Below the pieces are notes generated by a model that was not told where the DNA came from, did no database searches, and saw nothing but the letters and a program-made list of their open reading frames with translations. The translations under genes were made by a program, and so were the position numbers. This document shows, piece by piece, positions 44,158 to 57,972 of a stretch of 64,000 nucleotides of DNA. Source of the DNA: Protula sp. h YS-2021 (Eukaryota > Annelida > Polychaeta > Sabellida > Serpulidae); contig OX457024.1 of the NCBI GenBank assembly GCA_949752745.1, forward strand, positions 47,372,490 to 47,436,489, given 5' to 3'. The stretch's first letter is position 1. Every line of letters starts with the position of its first letter.

Positions 44158-44211
44158 GCACATAAGCAACTCGCTGACTGCAGCGATGCAGTCAGCGAGG
44201 TTCTTATGTGC
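44158..44211. repeat. Near-perfect hairpin: 25-bp arms, 4-base loop
   Basis: The left arm 44158-44182 (GCACATAAG...CTGACTGCA) and right arm 44187-44211 pair over 25 positions with two mismatches around a GCGA loop. A C run follows the right arm. It lies near the 3' end of DIRS copy B and may be a terminal or replication-related structure of that element, or an independent palindrome. Confidence 0.85.
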
Positions 44212-44450
44212 CCCCCCCCCCTGAGTGACAGGAGCTTACAATACGGGGAACTCAACAGGGAGCTCACAAGAGGAGCACATTTGGCCACTCATTGACACCA
44301 ACGGGCGCACACACAGCCTCAGGGAATGTACGAATAACGTGACTTGGCAGCACCAAAAGATTAGAATCCCACATGGGCCACACAAGGGTGCACACAAGCA
44401 ACGCAAGTACCCCCATTGAAGTACATTTAGTAACACGGGGTAAAAAATGC

Positions 44451-47387
44451 ACAATTTTGAGATATAATGAACTTAAATGAATTCTAGGTGTTTTGGGTGT
44501 ATATAGCATACGCGATGGTCATAATTATGCTAAAAGGGGGAATGAAGCTCCCTGTGGATGTGTAGGGACACACAGATAGGAAGAATACTCGCGTCATTAA
44601 GAAGACAGAAATAAACCCGGTTGTACAAGTTTTATTTATTGTCGTGTTAATCAAAAAGGGATACGCGCCCATGCGAGGCGCGTGTTACTAAGAAAATGTA
44701 AAATCAACACCTCAAATGCATTTCAAAGCATCGGGTCAATCCAAAGGCAGCTGCAAGGCATTAATATGAGCACAATGTCTATTTTTACTGGGAATTTACA
44801 AAAGCCAGTTCCATCTCCTCAAACCATTTCTCGGGCCCCACTATTCTGGGCACCGGATGAAAAGTGTACGTCGAATCTCAGAACAAGTAAACATGGGGTT
44901 ACCAACAACGTGCTTGAGGTTTGCTATAAGTTTTGTTCTACAGTCCAGTTAAATGTAAATTTATTAGAAATTACATTTTAACTATGTTAAGGGCAGAGAT
45001 ATGATAGAGTGATACTTTTCAAAGCATCGGTTTCATACAACTGTACAGCTACAATATTTGTACAACACAAAAACCCATTTAATGGAAGTTAAAATGAGCA
45101 TGTGTGTCATGTGTGTCATTACGTATATGCTTTAAAGTTTGTCTTTCAAAGTCGCAATATCGATCAATTACACCAACCCCGGCCCAATCCTAGGTAGCGT
45201 TTTAACATCACTGAAAAGCCTAAAATTATTAATCAAAATTGATCAGTTTAACTCCTATAATCCAAGGAGTTTTTTCGAAATGAAAACATGGCAAAACTAC
45301 TTTTTTCTTGCAATAGCGTCAGACTCTTGGAAAATCCCTGGAAACTCCCTGTATTCTCCCAATAATGATGACGTTTCAGGGTTAACTGCGGTTTAGCATG
45401 AACTAAAAGTTAAACCAGGGTTAAACTTCATTTGTGAATATTGATTAAGGCATTGGTTTAGCTAATTCAAATATCTTGGGTTAACCAAATGCGTTAGCCC
45501 AATCAGTTAAACCACAGAGTTAACTTTCGTGAATATTTGATTATTGGACATCCTGCATATTGATTCAGACACTAAGAAGTTTGGCCACTACTTTTTGTGT
45601 GAAGCCTGTAGCTACAGGTTTGAAACGTTATTCAGTGAAAGAATGCATGTTGCTTATGTACAACGTCTGTACAATGCACAATTTGTGTATTCCCCATGCC
45701 TCATTGAAAATGGGTTTTGAGACTGGATTAAAACAGAAAATGTATGCACTTCGAACCTTGGAATCGAAACTTTTTCGGATTTTTTAATCAGAGGAAACGG
45801 ATATGCCATTAGCACTTCGGGTTTTTAGTAAAGTATCTTTCTGTGTGCTCATTGACTATTACTTGCTTAAATTTTGACAAGTGAGAGGAGTGAATTGAAC
45901 ACGTCATGTCCATGGTTTTCGTTGCAATATCAATATTGCATGTAGACTAAGATACGACGCTTGTATAAATGTCAATGTTTCCTATAGACCAAGCAACAGT
46001 GCGAGATGTATTGTAAAAAGAATCGACGCGATTGATATCTAACCTTCCGAAATCGTACGGGTTGAATTTCTGGACAGAGATATTGTAATAAAAACAATAG
46101 ACATCTACATCGAAGTGGGACAAATACAACTTGGACTCCGACCATTCCAATAAGTAGAGCATTTAAAATAGGCAAGAATGCAGAGATCCTTAAAAGACAG
46201 TTTCCGCTAAGGTTACCAGAAGGATGGTGCATAGGTGCCAAGATAACAGACTTGCTGAGAACTTGTCAGGACATGCCAAACTACAGCTTTATTTCGTCGC
46301 AATAAGCCGGGTGACAACTATAGACTTTTCTTAACAATTTCAATCCGACACAAATAAGCATTCATCATTTCTGTTCAAGAAGATAATGAAAAGACATTGT
46401 GAGCACCATGTGTTTGAAACTATACCAATGCCATATTCTTCGAATTTCAGCTAGGGTTAATCCCTACATGCTCATATTCAGGATATACGAATTGGTGAAA
46501 GATTAAACTCTATTGATGTTTTCTTTTGCTCCGAGACAAGACTGACATGGAAAGATGACAGTAAGTAATGAATATAGAAGGCTTGAGATGTTTTCGACAT
46601 GATGAAACACTGAATGTGTGTTTTATAAACCAACTAGTGAAATATCTGACATATTTAAACAAACAATACATGATGTAGTGTTCGTCATTGAACATCGTAA
46701 GAAAATAGAAGAAACATCTTTGTAGGCTTGTACAAGACACCGTCTGTAAAACTACCTCTCCTTCAAAGAGTTCTAATACCATTCTTAAACAGGTACTGCA
46801 TACAATACGGTGTCTTCTTGGATGATTTCGATATTGGCATTCTATACCCAAGGTCTAATGGCAAGCGTCTGATATGTTTCTTTGAAAAACTGACATATTC
46901 ATGTCTTCTTTAAGAATCCACTATGGAAGAACAAAACTGCAGTTATCATATGTACTCTAAAATGTACACTGTGCACATTGTTTTTATTAAAACTCATTTC
47001 TTATACGACAAAGGCGTGTTCTCTGTTATGGATTTGTGATAAAAGACTGAGGGCCTATGGTCACTGAAAACCTTCTATCCATCCTATGCATGTAGTTTCG
47101 CGTTAGAATATTTTAAAGGTAGAAACAGTGATTAAAACTCACAGCATCAGTTTCTGTTTGCCCAACATGGGCCTAAAAGCTACACCTACCTTGCTTTGTC
47201 GATACTTGTGTCATCTATGTTTTCGGTAGGTGATCGCAACAACACCTACCACAATTCTGACAATCTGTCCAGGCAGTCAGTCTTTATGGTACTAAGTATC
47301 GCTCTTGATGAGGAGCTTTGCATCTCTGATGCCTAAGTTTAAATTTAACAGCATTTCCATGCAAGAATGTTTTTAATAAATTTGTAG
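44451..47387. other. Intergenic or first-intron sequence, nothing recognised
   Basis: Several ORFs of 60-113 codons exist on both strands (for example 44682-44981, 45972-46241 and 46510-46851) without recognised domains. The missing first exon(s) of the SLC51A-like gene may lie here; no candidate was convincing. Confidence 0.4.
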
Positions 47388-50300
47388 GAGGTTGGTGTAC
47401 CTATCTAACAGCTCAGAATGTGACGGTTTGAAGCCAGGAGAAGTGCCAGTCACTGATGACTATCTCAAAAGTAAATAAACTCTCCTTTGCATACGTTCTA
47501 TAGCCTTACTAGTAAATTGTTTGAACACAATATGGTTGACAAAATTCTACAGCATTCAAGGTAATTTCTATCTATCACAAAAACATGGTCTATGACTCAT
47601 TTTTGCGGTGCTGCGTTACGTACACATACACACATACATACGTACACACGCAGTTGAGTATAACACACTGAAGCCTCGTCACTGTCATACAAATCACCAA
47701 GAAAAAACCCAGGTGGACACTTATGCTCCTTGCCTTCATTCAAAATTAAGTCGTTTCCACGTGGATCCGAGAAAGAGACACTTTCTTTAAGATTTGTTTT
47801 GGTCAATATTTTTGGCGCACGGACAAAAAAGAGCTACAGCGGTACTAATGTCCCCTAATTAGAACTTTACCTCTTTTTCAAAAATCAGTTTTTTATGTAT
47901 TTTTGAACCCAACTTTGTGGCAGGTTTTAACATGATGCAAGTATCTTTAACCTGTTTCATAGAATGTCTGGACTTCACAGTGAACCAACTGGGAATTAAT
48001 TCTCTGGCATCAGTTAAGACTTTACTAAAAATGGTTTCCGCCAGCATTTCCCCAGTTTTTGAGAGAATCACCAGAACAAATAAGAGCATGGTAGGTACTA
48101 AAGCATGTTCCCCTTGATTGAAATTTCAAGACAGTAAGGCTATGCACAAATTTATTCTTCGCCAATAGTTCAGTTTTCTGGACAAATGACGAAAAACGTA
48201 ACGATCTTGTAAGTACTATTAGTCTCAATTATTAACTAAAATTTCAAGAAAGCAAGACTTATTTCAAAAACGATTTTGCTAAAAAAATCATTTTCGCCAA
48301 TATTTCTGGCAATTTTTGTCCAATCATCAATAAAGTAATCCCCAGTGAGGTATTAATGCCTGTTACGTTCAATTACAATTTCAGTACCATAATTTTATTT
48401 CCCTGGCGTCAGTTAAGTTTTTTGAAACAAATTTGGATTTTTGTGAATATTTCCACCAATGTTTGGCGACTCACCAAAAAGGCAACTGCTGGGCCAACAC
48501 TTATGCCCCTACCTTCAAAACATTAAGATGTTTCTAGTAAAATACTTAAAAAAAGATTTTTGATCAGTATTTCCGTCATATATTATTGAATCACTGAAAA
48601 CGTAATAACCAGATAGGTACTAATGTCTACTACTTTTAACTAAAATCCAAATAATAGCATATTTAATTCTATTCTGTTAAACTTGCCTAGCTGCATAAAA
48701 ACGAATGCAACTGTCTTTAACTGATCAAAATTCGATAGGTAAGTATCAAAATTCAGTCTGTATGTTTAAAGTTTAGTGCTATAATAACTTTATATCAAAA
48801 GGCATGACAAGCAATGCGTTACAACTGCTCCCATGTGGTAATCTGTTGTCAATATCAGTGAATATAAAAAGAGTTATTAATGTCCACTATTTCTCAATGT
48901 TACCTTTATACTTTAAGGTTTACAAACGCTTTCTGTTTCAGATTTAAGTACTGGCTATATTGTTGGACTTGGCTTGTGCATTTTGATGACCGCAGTGGTT
49001 GTTTTTGCGTACACTGAATCTGCTTTGTTTCTTGTTCAACATTATTACAATTGGAAGCCAAAAGACAAAGCATTGCAACTATTAGGTCTTTATCCTGTAA
49101 GAAATACGTTTCATTACTTGCTGGATCGGGTACATATTGCATTCCCGATCACAGATAAAATTTATCTACAAATGTTTCTTCTTCTTTAATTGCTGATCAA
49201 AATTTTCTTTTATCATTTGCTAATAAATAAGCATTTGTTATTGATAAACATTTTAAGTGTTTGATATTCAAAATATTCTTCAGACCTATTCTACAATTAT
49301 CTATCGTTAAAATTGTCACATAAGTGTTTGAGCAAAGATTTTATACTTTTGCAAATAATGCACTACTGAAGACAAATTTTTAGAAAGGTGATTTTGCGCT
49401 GTCCGTATTTGAATATATTTTTCCAGTTAAAACTAACAATCGTCTGGTTTTTTAATTATGAAATGTTCTTCCTGCCAAAAGCTTCAATAAATATCGTTGA
49501 TTTCGAAACTAGCAATACTCTCTTTTAAGTGCATGTGAGCTGTTGTTGTCAATTTTATTTAGTTTTAAAAAATTCCAAGTAATAATTTAAACTGAATACT
49601 TTGAGTATTTTTGTTTATTTTATTTCTCAACTGATTATTAACTTTTTGTGCTAAACATGCATTTTATACCTGCATGTAGGTATAAAACTATTAAGATTGC
49701 GTGTTTCCTTTTATCATCGTACAGAGGTGTCTTCTTGTGACTCTTTGGGCGTGACTATGACGTATACAGCTGAAAATTTTAAGCCAAATTTTGCTTTCAA
49801 AATAAAGATCCACTGGACTTTTAACCGAGAAAACGTTTACTTGTAAACATTATGAGAGCTGTTATAGCATTCTTGTGCTGCGCGCTTTTCAAGAAACTTT
49901 TATTTATACTAATCATGGACTTTGATACGTACAAACGGTTTTTCAAAATTTTATTTATATTTTCGTGAATCTGTGCAATTCAGATTTCAATCAAGTTTTA
50001 ACATAATTATTGTGCATGTAGACCACGGCCAGCAAATTCATGACAGGCTGCTGTGTAATATATCGCTCCTTGACAAAGTTAAATGTTGCATGGACCACTT
50101 ATTTGCTCTAGTCTCTTGGCGTTGCAAAAAGGAGTCCGTAATTTCCATCTTTGCTCATTATGTCAAAGTTGAATGAATCAAGTATTGCGATATCTTTGAA
50201 TTAAATGTGTTGGCGAATTTTTTTATTCTTTTCCAGATATTCTGTATCACTTCTTCAGTTGCACTAATCGTACCAAGATCTGCCACATTGAACGACATGG

Positions 50301-53300
50301 TCGCTCAGTTGTGAGTAAAAGTTCATAACAACGAAGTTAATATTAATATAAGGGCAAGTTTCGTGGCCAGCGACGCCTGTATCGGAATAAAAGTTTTATT
50401 TTGATAGTTTTATTTATTGAAAACATATATTCACACATGCTTCAGCAAGGCAACATTTTGTTTCAAAATCAACATAATGTTATCAACACAAAAATAACTG
50501 TTTAATTTGACATTTATGTCAACAATTTAAATATGAATATATTAAGAATTGAATTTAAGTAAATATATTCTACATCATTTTGTAATGATTTGAACTGCTT
50601 CAAACCCATTGTTTTCACTCAAACTTACCTGAATAATTTGAGCAGTTCCTCGCCTCTATAATGACTTTCTAACGCTGAAGTACCTAAACTGGATTCCGTT
50701 TGAATAACAAAATCCCGAGATCAACAATATAAACTCATGCACAAATCTGCATGTATTTATACAGGCGCCAACTTTCCGTTGAAATTTTGCCCCTTTGTAC
50801 AATGTTGTACAACAGGTCGACATACTTCTTGCTGATGCATTATTTTTTCAAAGATTAAAACGCACTGGTAAAGGTAAACAAAAATCAAAATCAAATTGTG
50901 CAAGTATGTTCTAGCTATGTTTTAAAAGGCCAACACAAAGTTTTATCCACTCTTCTATTGAGGTATATTTTTCTTGATCTCAAAGCATTCAAATAAATTT
51001 GAAAAAAAAATAAAGGAAGCACTAACAATTAAGTCATATAAACAAAGAAGTTTTGTGAATTTCAAGCACAAAGACTTTAAAAGGTATTCGTAGAATTTCT
51101 AAGATGAATACACTTAAACAGGTACCTGTCTGGATGCGTCTATAGTTTTGTCGTTATGTTAATGGGGCATTTTGGAGGCCAAGAAAAAATGAGCAAACGA
51201 CTAATTGGAACTTCTATCCCCTTGCAAAGTCCTCCGTTTTGTTGTTGCTGTTGCTGTTTACCTGCACCCAAAATAACAACGTAAGTATAGAACAAATAAA
51301 ATTTACAAAACGCAAAAGAATGCCATCTTGCTTAACATATATTTTCATGCTATTGATGAAGAATTTAAGTATTGAAAAAGAATCACTTATTGAGTGATTA
51401 AAATTTAGCACTAGGCAAGTTTTCATGCAAAATAACATTTCGAACTATAATTTTAAGTATAAGATTTTCATTCTTTTTGACAAAGATTAAATACTCATTC
51501 ATTCATTCATTCATTCATCAAATTGCTACGATTGCAGGTTTAGACTCAGAATATATATGCAAAATAATTTAACGCGTCTTTAAATTTTGCATGTTATAAA
51601 AAGCTGAAAAATTATAAATACGAACATAAAATGAACGTTATTTAATAAAGTCATTGAATTGATGTCATAAAAATTCTATGTGACATATTTCAACACATTG
51701 TACTTGATATAGTCACAAAATATAGTGACGCAAAAAGGGTACACGTCCAATTTTGTAGGAAATAACAGGTTCCTTTAATAACTTTCTCGAAAAATATTAA
51801 TAGAGAACTAATCTGTCTTACTTGTTTATTTCAGCTTTAGTAATTATATAAAACATCAAAGATTTAAAGTTAAAATATTAGTATTGTATTGCAGATATCG
51901 TCTTTGGGTTCTGGAAATGACTGTGCTGCAATATGCAATTTTGAAGCCGGTTTTAGCTTATGTGACAGCAGTGTTGTGGGCAGATAATAAATTTATCAGT
52001 GAAGACGTGAGTTTCTACTATTAATTTTAAAGTTTACATGGGACATGCAGTTCAAACGTACTATAAATGTGTTTAAAGTTTAATGCTGTTTTTGGTGAAA
52101 TTCTGTTAAACAACGTCTTTCGTGTTAAATTCAGAAAATTTTTTAATTCAAGGAAGTTAGCATGTGTACATAGTTATATTTCACACATAATTGATGTTTT
52201 TACTAATAAGAAGCTTAAATATGTTACATAAACATATTTATATAACAAACTTGTGGCTTGTTGGCATCATTTTTGTAGCGATTTAATTGTGTTAGTAGAT
52301 GTTAAATATGGATAGTTAGAACATATTGCACCCACACAGTAAAATTTGTACATAGGATAATCCGCAAATCTCTATCCGTTCTGCTGTGTTTTATTTTTCG
52401 AATGATGGCATTTTGACTGGTTAAAACATTAATGTGTAAGATCAGGCAGAAATTTGGTTTTGTTTTTCATCCCATTTATTTTTCAATTTGAACCAGCCGG
52501 TCGGCGAAATATATAGATCCGACTGATCCGACCTTTTAACAGAAAATTTCTGGAAAAATGTTTGTATCGTGTTTTGCTCCAAGTATGGTTTAATACTTTT
52601 ATAAAATTTTCAGACACCTTGCCAATCCTTTTACTCGAATTTGTTAGAACTGAACATTTCACTTTTGCTTTATTTCAGTTTTAGATAAGAAACAAGACTA
52701 GTTTTTCTCTTGCCTTATATCCATTTACTGTCTAAGCACATTTCATTTCGTTCTGGAACAAAATTAGCATAGCTGGTTAAACTTTTTTCAGTAGAATACA
52801 TTAATATTATATACAAATGAGACACTAATGTTTGTATTATGTTATATTTATTAGCTTGGTGTTGAAACACCATACACGTGGATAAATGTCATTAGCATTA
52901 TCTCCACATTGGTTGCACTGTATGGTTTCATAATCATATATCAGGTAAATCGTTTCACATGTTATGAAGGCGGTTATTAATGTAGTTCATAAGCCACCTT
53001 TGGAGCTCTAGACCTAAGCTTTTATAGGGATTAAATGTGAAATAATTTTATTTATTCGAGTTCGTTTGACATCTTTACGAAAAGGAAAAAAGTGAAAAAT
53101 AGGCTTACTAAACTTGCTAAACGGGGCGTATTTTAATTGTACAGCCGGGGTTCTCTCTGATATCGGATTTTGTTTCCTTGTTTTGATTTTTACATATTGA
53201 AAAGTAGTCTCTTGTCTTTAAGGTTGCTGTTCTTTCTCAGTTTATGGCCAGCTTACATTAATGAGCACAGAAATACTAATAATACCAATGACCCGACTTA

Positions 53301-56300
53301 TGACCTCACGCACTGTCATTCGCTGATTAATTGCTGAATACTCTTCGCTCTTAAAAACACAATATTCCAATGACAGTTATGTAACTTTTCAAAAAAAGCA
53401 CTGCAACTCTTTATTTAAGTTGATTCTGCAACTTATTCAGTATTATCCAAATCTATGACTTTCCCAAAAATGCATTTTGGTTGGCTAATTGACTTTGACT
53501 CAATTTTGTTTCTGATGAATAAATAGTGATGGATTTTTTTTCTTCGTTGACATACAAACATACTTTTACAAATTCATTTGGCGAGGTGATGTACAACTTT
53601 CATGTTTAAAGCTTTTCGATCATGACCGTTTATTTGATTTACGCTTAAAGGCCCAACTGAAAACGCTGCTTTTAGCCATGGCACCGAGTCCGCCCCTTTT
53701 CTCACTTTCTTGGAAAAGGCCATCAATCAATTTTATGCAGATTTTACAACCTTAAGATAAACGTCTTTGTACGATGTGCGAACTGACCAACCGAAGATAA
53801 CAGTTAATTTATGCAGCATATTTGTATCCACACTGTGAGTCCAGCTTAGACAAAAAAGTTGAAAGGAAAAATGTGTGAAATCGGTTTTGCTTGGAGTGGC
53901 TACCCATAACATGCTGTTCAATGAACCACAATGGGTCAATGTTTTGACAGCGTCAATCAAGCAACAATTAGGTCGTTTAAAACACGTGGAATTTACAATG
54001 AGGTTGGGCCGTTTTTAAAATTGTGATATGATTTAAAGTTAAATTTTTATGTAAACTCTTTTCAAACGGTCGTTAAAATGCTTTTAGTATGGTTAGAAAG
54101 CAATTGTTAACTCATCGACCATTTTATTTTAACAAAATCTGTCAAAATGTTTAGTAAAAACGCTAAAAAAGTATGCGAGGAACTGATGTTGCCTCGTTGA
54201 GCTCCAGAATCATAATGAAAATGGGAGGAGCTAAGAGCTGCTTTTATAGTCCTCGTTGGACCTTTAAATTGCTTTGTTATTTGTTTTACTGGTATGTAAG
54301 AATCTTTTAGATATAAGAGAATCTTTTAAATATTTTGACGGCAACAAATTTAACCCTTCCGAATCAACGGCATTTGTACATTTTGCTATGCTCATAGGAC
54401 TTTCATTTTTCTCCTTCAGCTCTTTTTATACTTTATTATTCTAAGTTATCCAAAGTGCAACATTAGATCAGATTTTAATTTTTGAATCGTCTAGAGCTCT
54501 GTCTATCGAAAGTAACATGTTCCTTAGACCTGTTGATGATTGATGAATCATAAGCAAATTTGCGTGAAAATCTTGTGACTGCAATTTCATATTATTACTT
54601 CAAATTACTGTAGCTTGCGTAAGACCCTACCTTAGTGCTTTATTTGATAGACAGTAATACCACGAATAAGTCAGTGTTGAATGCATAGCCTATATGTTCC
54701 TACAATCAAATGTACTTAAACCTTTCCTGATACAATGCCTTTAGTAAATAGATCATCATTTCTTGACAGTTATCGTTATATCAAATTTGTCAGTACTTTA
54801 ATTTATTTTGAAATAAAACAGGATGTGTTTTTTTAATTTATATAAAACTTTTTTTCTTTTTTTCAGATGTCAAGTGCCCCTTTGGAAAAAATGTGTGTCA
54901 AGCCTAAATTTTTGGTTCTACAACTTGTGCTGATTCTGTCCAACTTCCAGCACGTTGTTATAAGCTTCCTCGTGCTCGGAGGCATCATACATTGTGATCC
55001 TCCACTCACTGCAAAAGCAAACGGCGACCGTATGTATAAACTATCTCCGTGTAGTTAATATTGTATGACTAGTATTCGGGGAAATTGTTTTGAACATCAA
55101 AATATTCATGAGGTTTAATGTGGCCTAATTAAATAATATATATGGTAATTAGGTTATAAGGTTATAAATTAAGTAATCAGTTTACAAAATGGCTTTAGTG
55201 TGTTCCTATCAAGGGATTAATAGATTTACATTTATTTGAATTATGAATTTTGATTTTTTAAACCTAAGTTGCTCTTACTCTGACCTTTTTGGATATTGTT
55301 TAAGTATGTTACCCGAAAATTAAATATCCAAATATATAATCGTTGTTTAGTTTTCAAAAAGCTCATGTAAGGTAAATAGTCAGCAACATGGTGAAATTCC
55401 ACTAGTTGAATTCTGTGACACATATGACGTACTTTACTACCACATCACAGCAACATCTGTTTTTGTCATATTAACGTCCGATTAGGTCATATTAACGTTC
55501 CAATATCTAAACCACAACAATAATAGTTAATAGGTAATAATTTGGGAAAATTTATTCAGTTAATGTTGTAAAGTATACGAAAGTGCAAACGCATCTGTAG
55601 CCCACTAAAAAGCGGTTTTTTCTGGAAGAATCTCTGTTTTATGTAATTTGAGACGTGAACTATATAAAGTTGCAATCACAAAAAAATTGTCCACCGATGG
55701 TAGCAATTATAGCGCTTATGTTATTTTATGTCATTTATATCCACGTTGCATTTAAAGCATAAGGAGCGACCTCATTGAAGCGCCGAAAAAATACCGAACC
55801 ATTTCTCCTAGCACGAGCTATCCCTGATACCCTAATTTATCCTTAATGTTGACTTGAATATGTCAATAAATATTTTTCGTTATTATTTGCACATTGTTTA
55901 TTATCATTTAAAAATCTGATTCTGTATACTTTGAAAATACATACTAGGAAAAACTTATCCAAACCATATAATTTTATATAATGTTTCAAGTTAAAACATA
56001 ATTTGTTTTAGTATAAATTTTAAAATCCGATTCATGCAAATAACCCTAAAAGCCTATTCGAAACCTAGTTTACTGTCTTTACATAAGCTAAGTTGTACCT
56101 AATAGTGAATAAATCAAACTGTAAAGCGGCCAAAACTAATTATACGACCGGGTATGAGTGTATCGAGTTGAAATCATTCCTATTTCGATTTGCAAAGACT
56201 TTAGGGCTTAAGAGAAATATAATTTAATGTACATAGAAGTTGTAACAAGACGTTATTGACCTTAAAGTGTGAGCGGATAGGCAAATATATTACTTGATCA

Positions 56301-57419
56301 ACTTTAGTAGCAACTTTTTTCATCTGTAAAAGCGGTGTGGATGTCGTCACGATATCAATCCAACGTCGATTACTGACACCTGAACACGGCATCTATCTAA
56401 CGTCGTGTCTGCGTCGTGTTTCCCTTTGCCGTCAAAACGCCTTCTAAGGAACTTGTTACTCCTCACTCCCATCAAGCCTTTCTGTGAGTTCCAACATATG
56501 TGCGCCTGAAGTCACGACATTCCGATTGTTACAAGGCATTTATTCACGTGTCTTTAAACCCACTACTTTAACAATTCTGCCATTTTGGGGGATGATTGGT
56601 GGTGGGGATGATAGGAATATTTTTCAGTGTTTAAATTCAATAAAGATCATTTCGAAAAAAAGTTAACTTTGAAAAAACTTAACATATAATCTTGCTGACA
56701 CAGAAAACATATGCGAATATTTAAAACTATTCAGTGAAGAAAAGATACAGATTATGCTTCTAACTTACCTATATGTCGTGACACATAACACAAAAATATC
56801 AATGAATAGTCACCATATTTCGATAATCTTGAATCTCTCGATAAAAGGAATATGCCAAGTTCAGTAACTGGAACACCATTTTTGACAAGATTCTAGGCTT
56901 TGATACTGCTTAATTGTGTAAATATGCCAATTTGTTTTGCTTTCTAATTTGAAATTAACCAAAACAGATGCTCTGAGAGCAGCTTTTAAAGCACAAGCCG
57001 ACATTATATAACCCGGGACACATTATCACTAAATAGAGAGAGAATTGGTTCAACTTTATATGCAAAGGAACTCAGTTAGGTTAATTGTAAGACAATCTAA
57101 TGCTGACAAGTTAAGTAGGTTGATAAAAAATAGTAGTCATTTGGCATAAAATATGCTGAAAATAATGCTCCCTTGACCTGCGACTTAATAACTTAACTGG
57201 ATTTTGTTATCATATACTTGAACTTGCACAAAGTACAATTATGAGACCACGAGCGTGCCTGAACAGATGTCGCCCCATGTCATAGGAGAAGCTTAATCAT
57301 ATTTCATTGTCAAACTTGCAGGGTAGTACTATTGCGGGTTTCAATTTTTCTTCTATGGAGTCAGTCGCGTCAGATTTATCACTAAAAAGGATTACTATGA
57401 GCTGAAAGCTGGTGCTTGG

Positions 57420-57516
<97 letters not shown>

Positions 57517-57972
57517 TGTGTGTGTGTGATCATCACGCAACAGACAACAAGCAATAATAAGAAGACGCGATATAAAGTGTATGTTTATATATTATAAATT
57601 TTAGGTTGGCATCACATGTTTTTAATTGCGGAGATGTTTGTGCTATCGTTCTTTGCAAGAATGTACTACAGACGCCACATGAATGACTTACCTGCAGAAG
57701 AACAAGTTTTCAACACTATAGTTGATCAAAATACAATGACAACAGATTCACTCACTCGAGGACGAAGTTTAACGAGACCTTACGGTGCTGTTCCACATTC
57801 TCAAACCCTAGCAGCAGAAACAACATGTAATCAAGAAACCGCAACAGATATCATCTGTAAATCGTTGTGTTCTTCCGAGACGAACAAACACTTTGGTGCC
57901 AATGGAACAGATACCGATGTTGTTTGGCTGGATGTTGATGAAACGCAAAGTGAAAAAACGAGCCAAGCATAA
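47388..57972 (+). CDS. Organic solute transporter alpha-like (SLC51A family) membrane protein, first exon not found
   Basis: Eight coding exons join in phase: 47388 (or 47412)-47470, 48942-49096, 50237-50310, 51122-51280, 51895-52006, 52855-52944, 54867-55029 and 57605-57972, giving about 400 aa without the missing N-terminus. Seven hydrophobic segments follow the OST-alpha layout: after ECDGLKPGE come GLGLCILMTAVVVFAY, then IFCITSSVALIVPRS, SFVVMLMGHFGG, a six-Cys cluster after QSPPF, LQYAILKPVLAYVTAVLWA, WINVISIISTLVALYGF, LVLILSNFQHVVISFLV and IAEMFVLSFFARMYYRR. The Cys cluster and the final RMYYRR are family hallmarks. Family members work with an OST-beta partner in facilitated transport of bile acids and steroids across membranes; TMEM184-type relatives are the main alternative. 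The roughly 100-residue tail is polar. No partner gene is visible. Confidence 0.85.
47795..48885. repeat. Degenerate tandem repeat array (period about 100-150 bp) in an SLC51A-like intron
   Basis: About seven diverged units share a start like TTCGCCAATATTTCTGGC, a middle like CACCAAAA or ATCAATAAAGTAA, then GGTACTAATGTCC(C)CT and an AACTAAAATTTCAA-like end (near 47800, 48040, 48155, 48290, 48450, 48570 and 48845). The divergence is too high for a recent satellite. ORFs over it are not credible. Confidence 0.55.
57423..57529. repeat. Compound (TA)n-(TG)n microsatellite
   Basis: About 30 TA units are followed directly by about 22 TG units with one interruption, 75 bp upstream of the last SLC51A-like exon. 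Open frames across it are artefacts. Confidence 0.9.

Larger units (their letters stand above)
40610..44450 (+). mobile_element. Decayed DIRS-like retrotransposon, copy B, with tyrosine recombinase remnant
   Basis: Reverse transcriptase starts near 41630 with LKNMLDNLLKKDTIEEIP, is interrupted, and continues with LLVNLEKSKIEPKQVIVFLA near 42055-42115. RNase H-like LPQARKDLRLWMNAVNLRQR lies near 42330-42390. A recombinase remnant follows at 43385-43717. The part before the RT (40610-41480) is rich in Arg, Ser and Pro and may be gag. The block resembles copy A over the RT (the shared GCTCAGTGAAG / GTTCAGTGAAG region). Frameshifts are frequent, so it is dead. End repeats were not identified. Confidence 0.68.

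Noticed and set aside
45947..46851. ORFs of 71-113 aa on the minus strand
   Set aside because: No domain recognised; AT-rich non-coding composition.
57297..57597. ORFs with long Tyr-Ile and Val-Cys or His-Thr runs
   Set aside because: Translation of the (TA)n-(TG)n microsatellite next to the last SLC51A-like exon.
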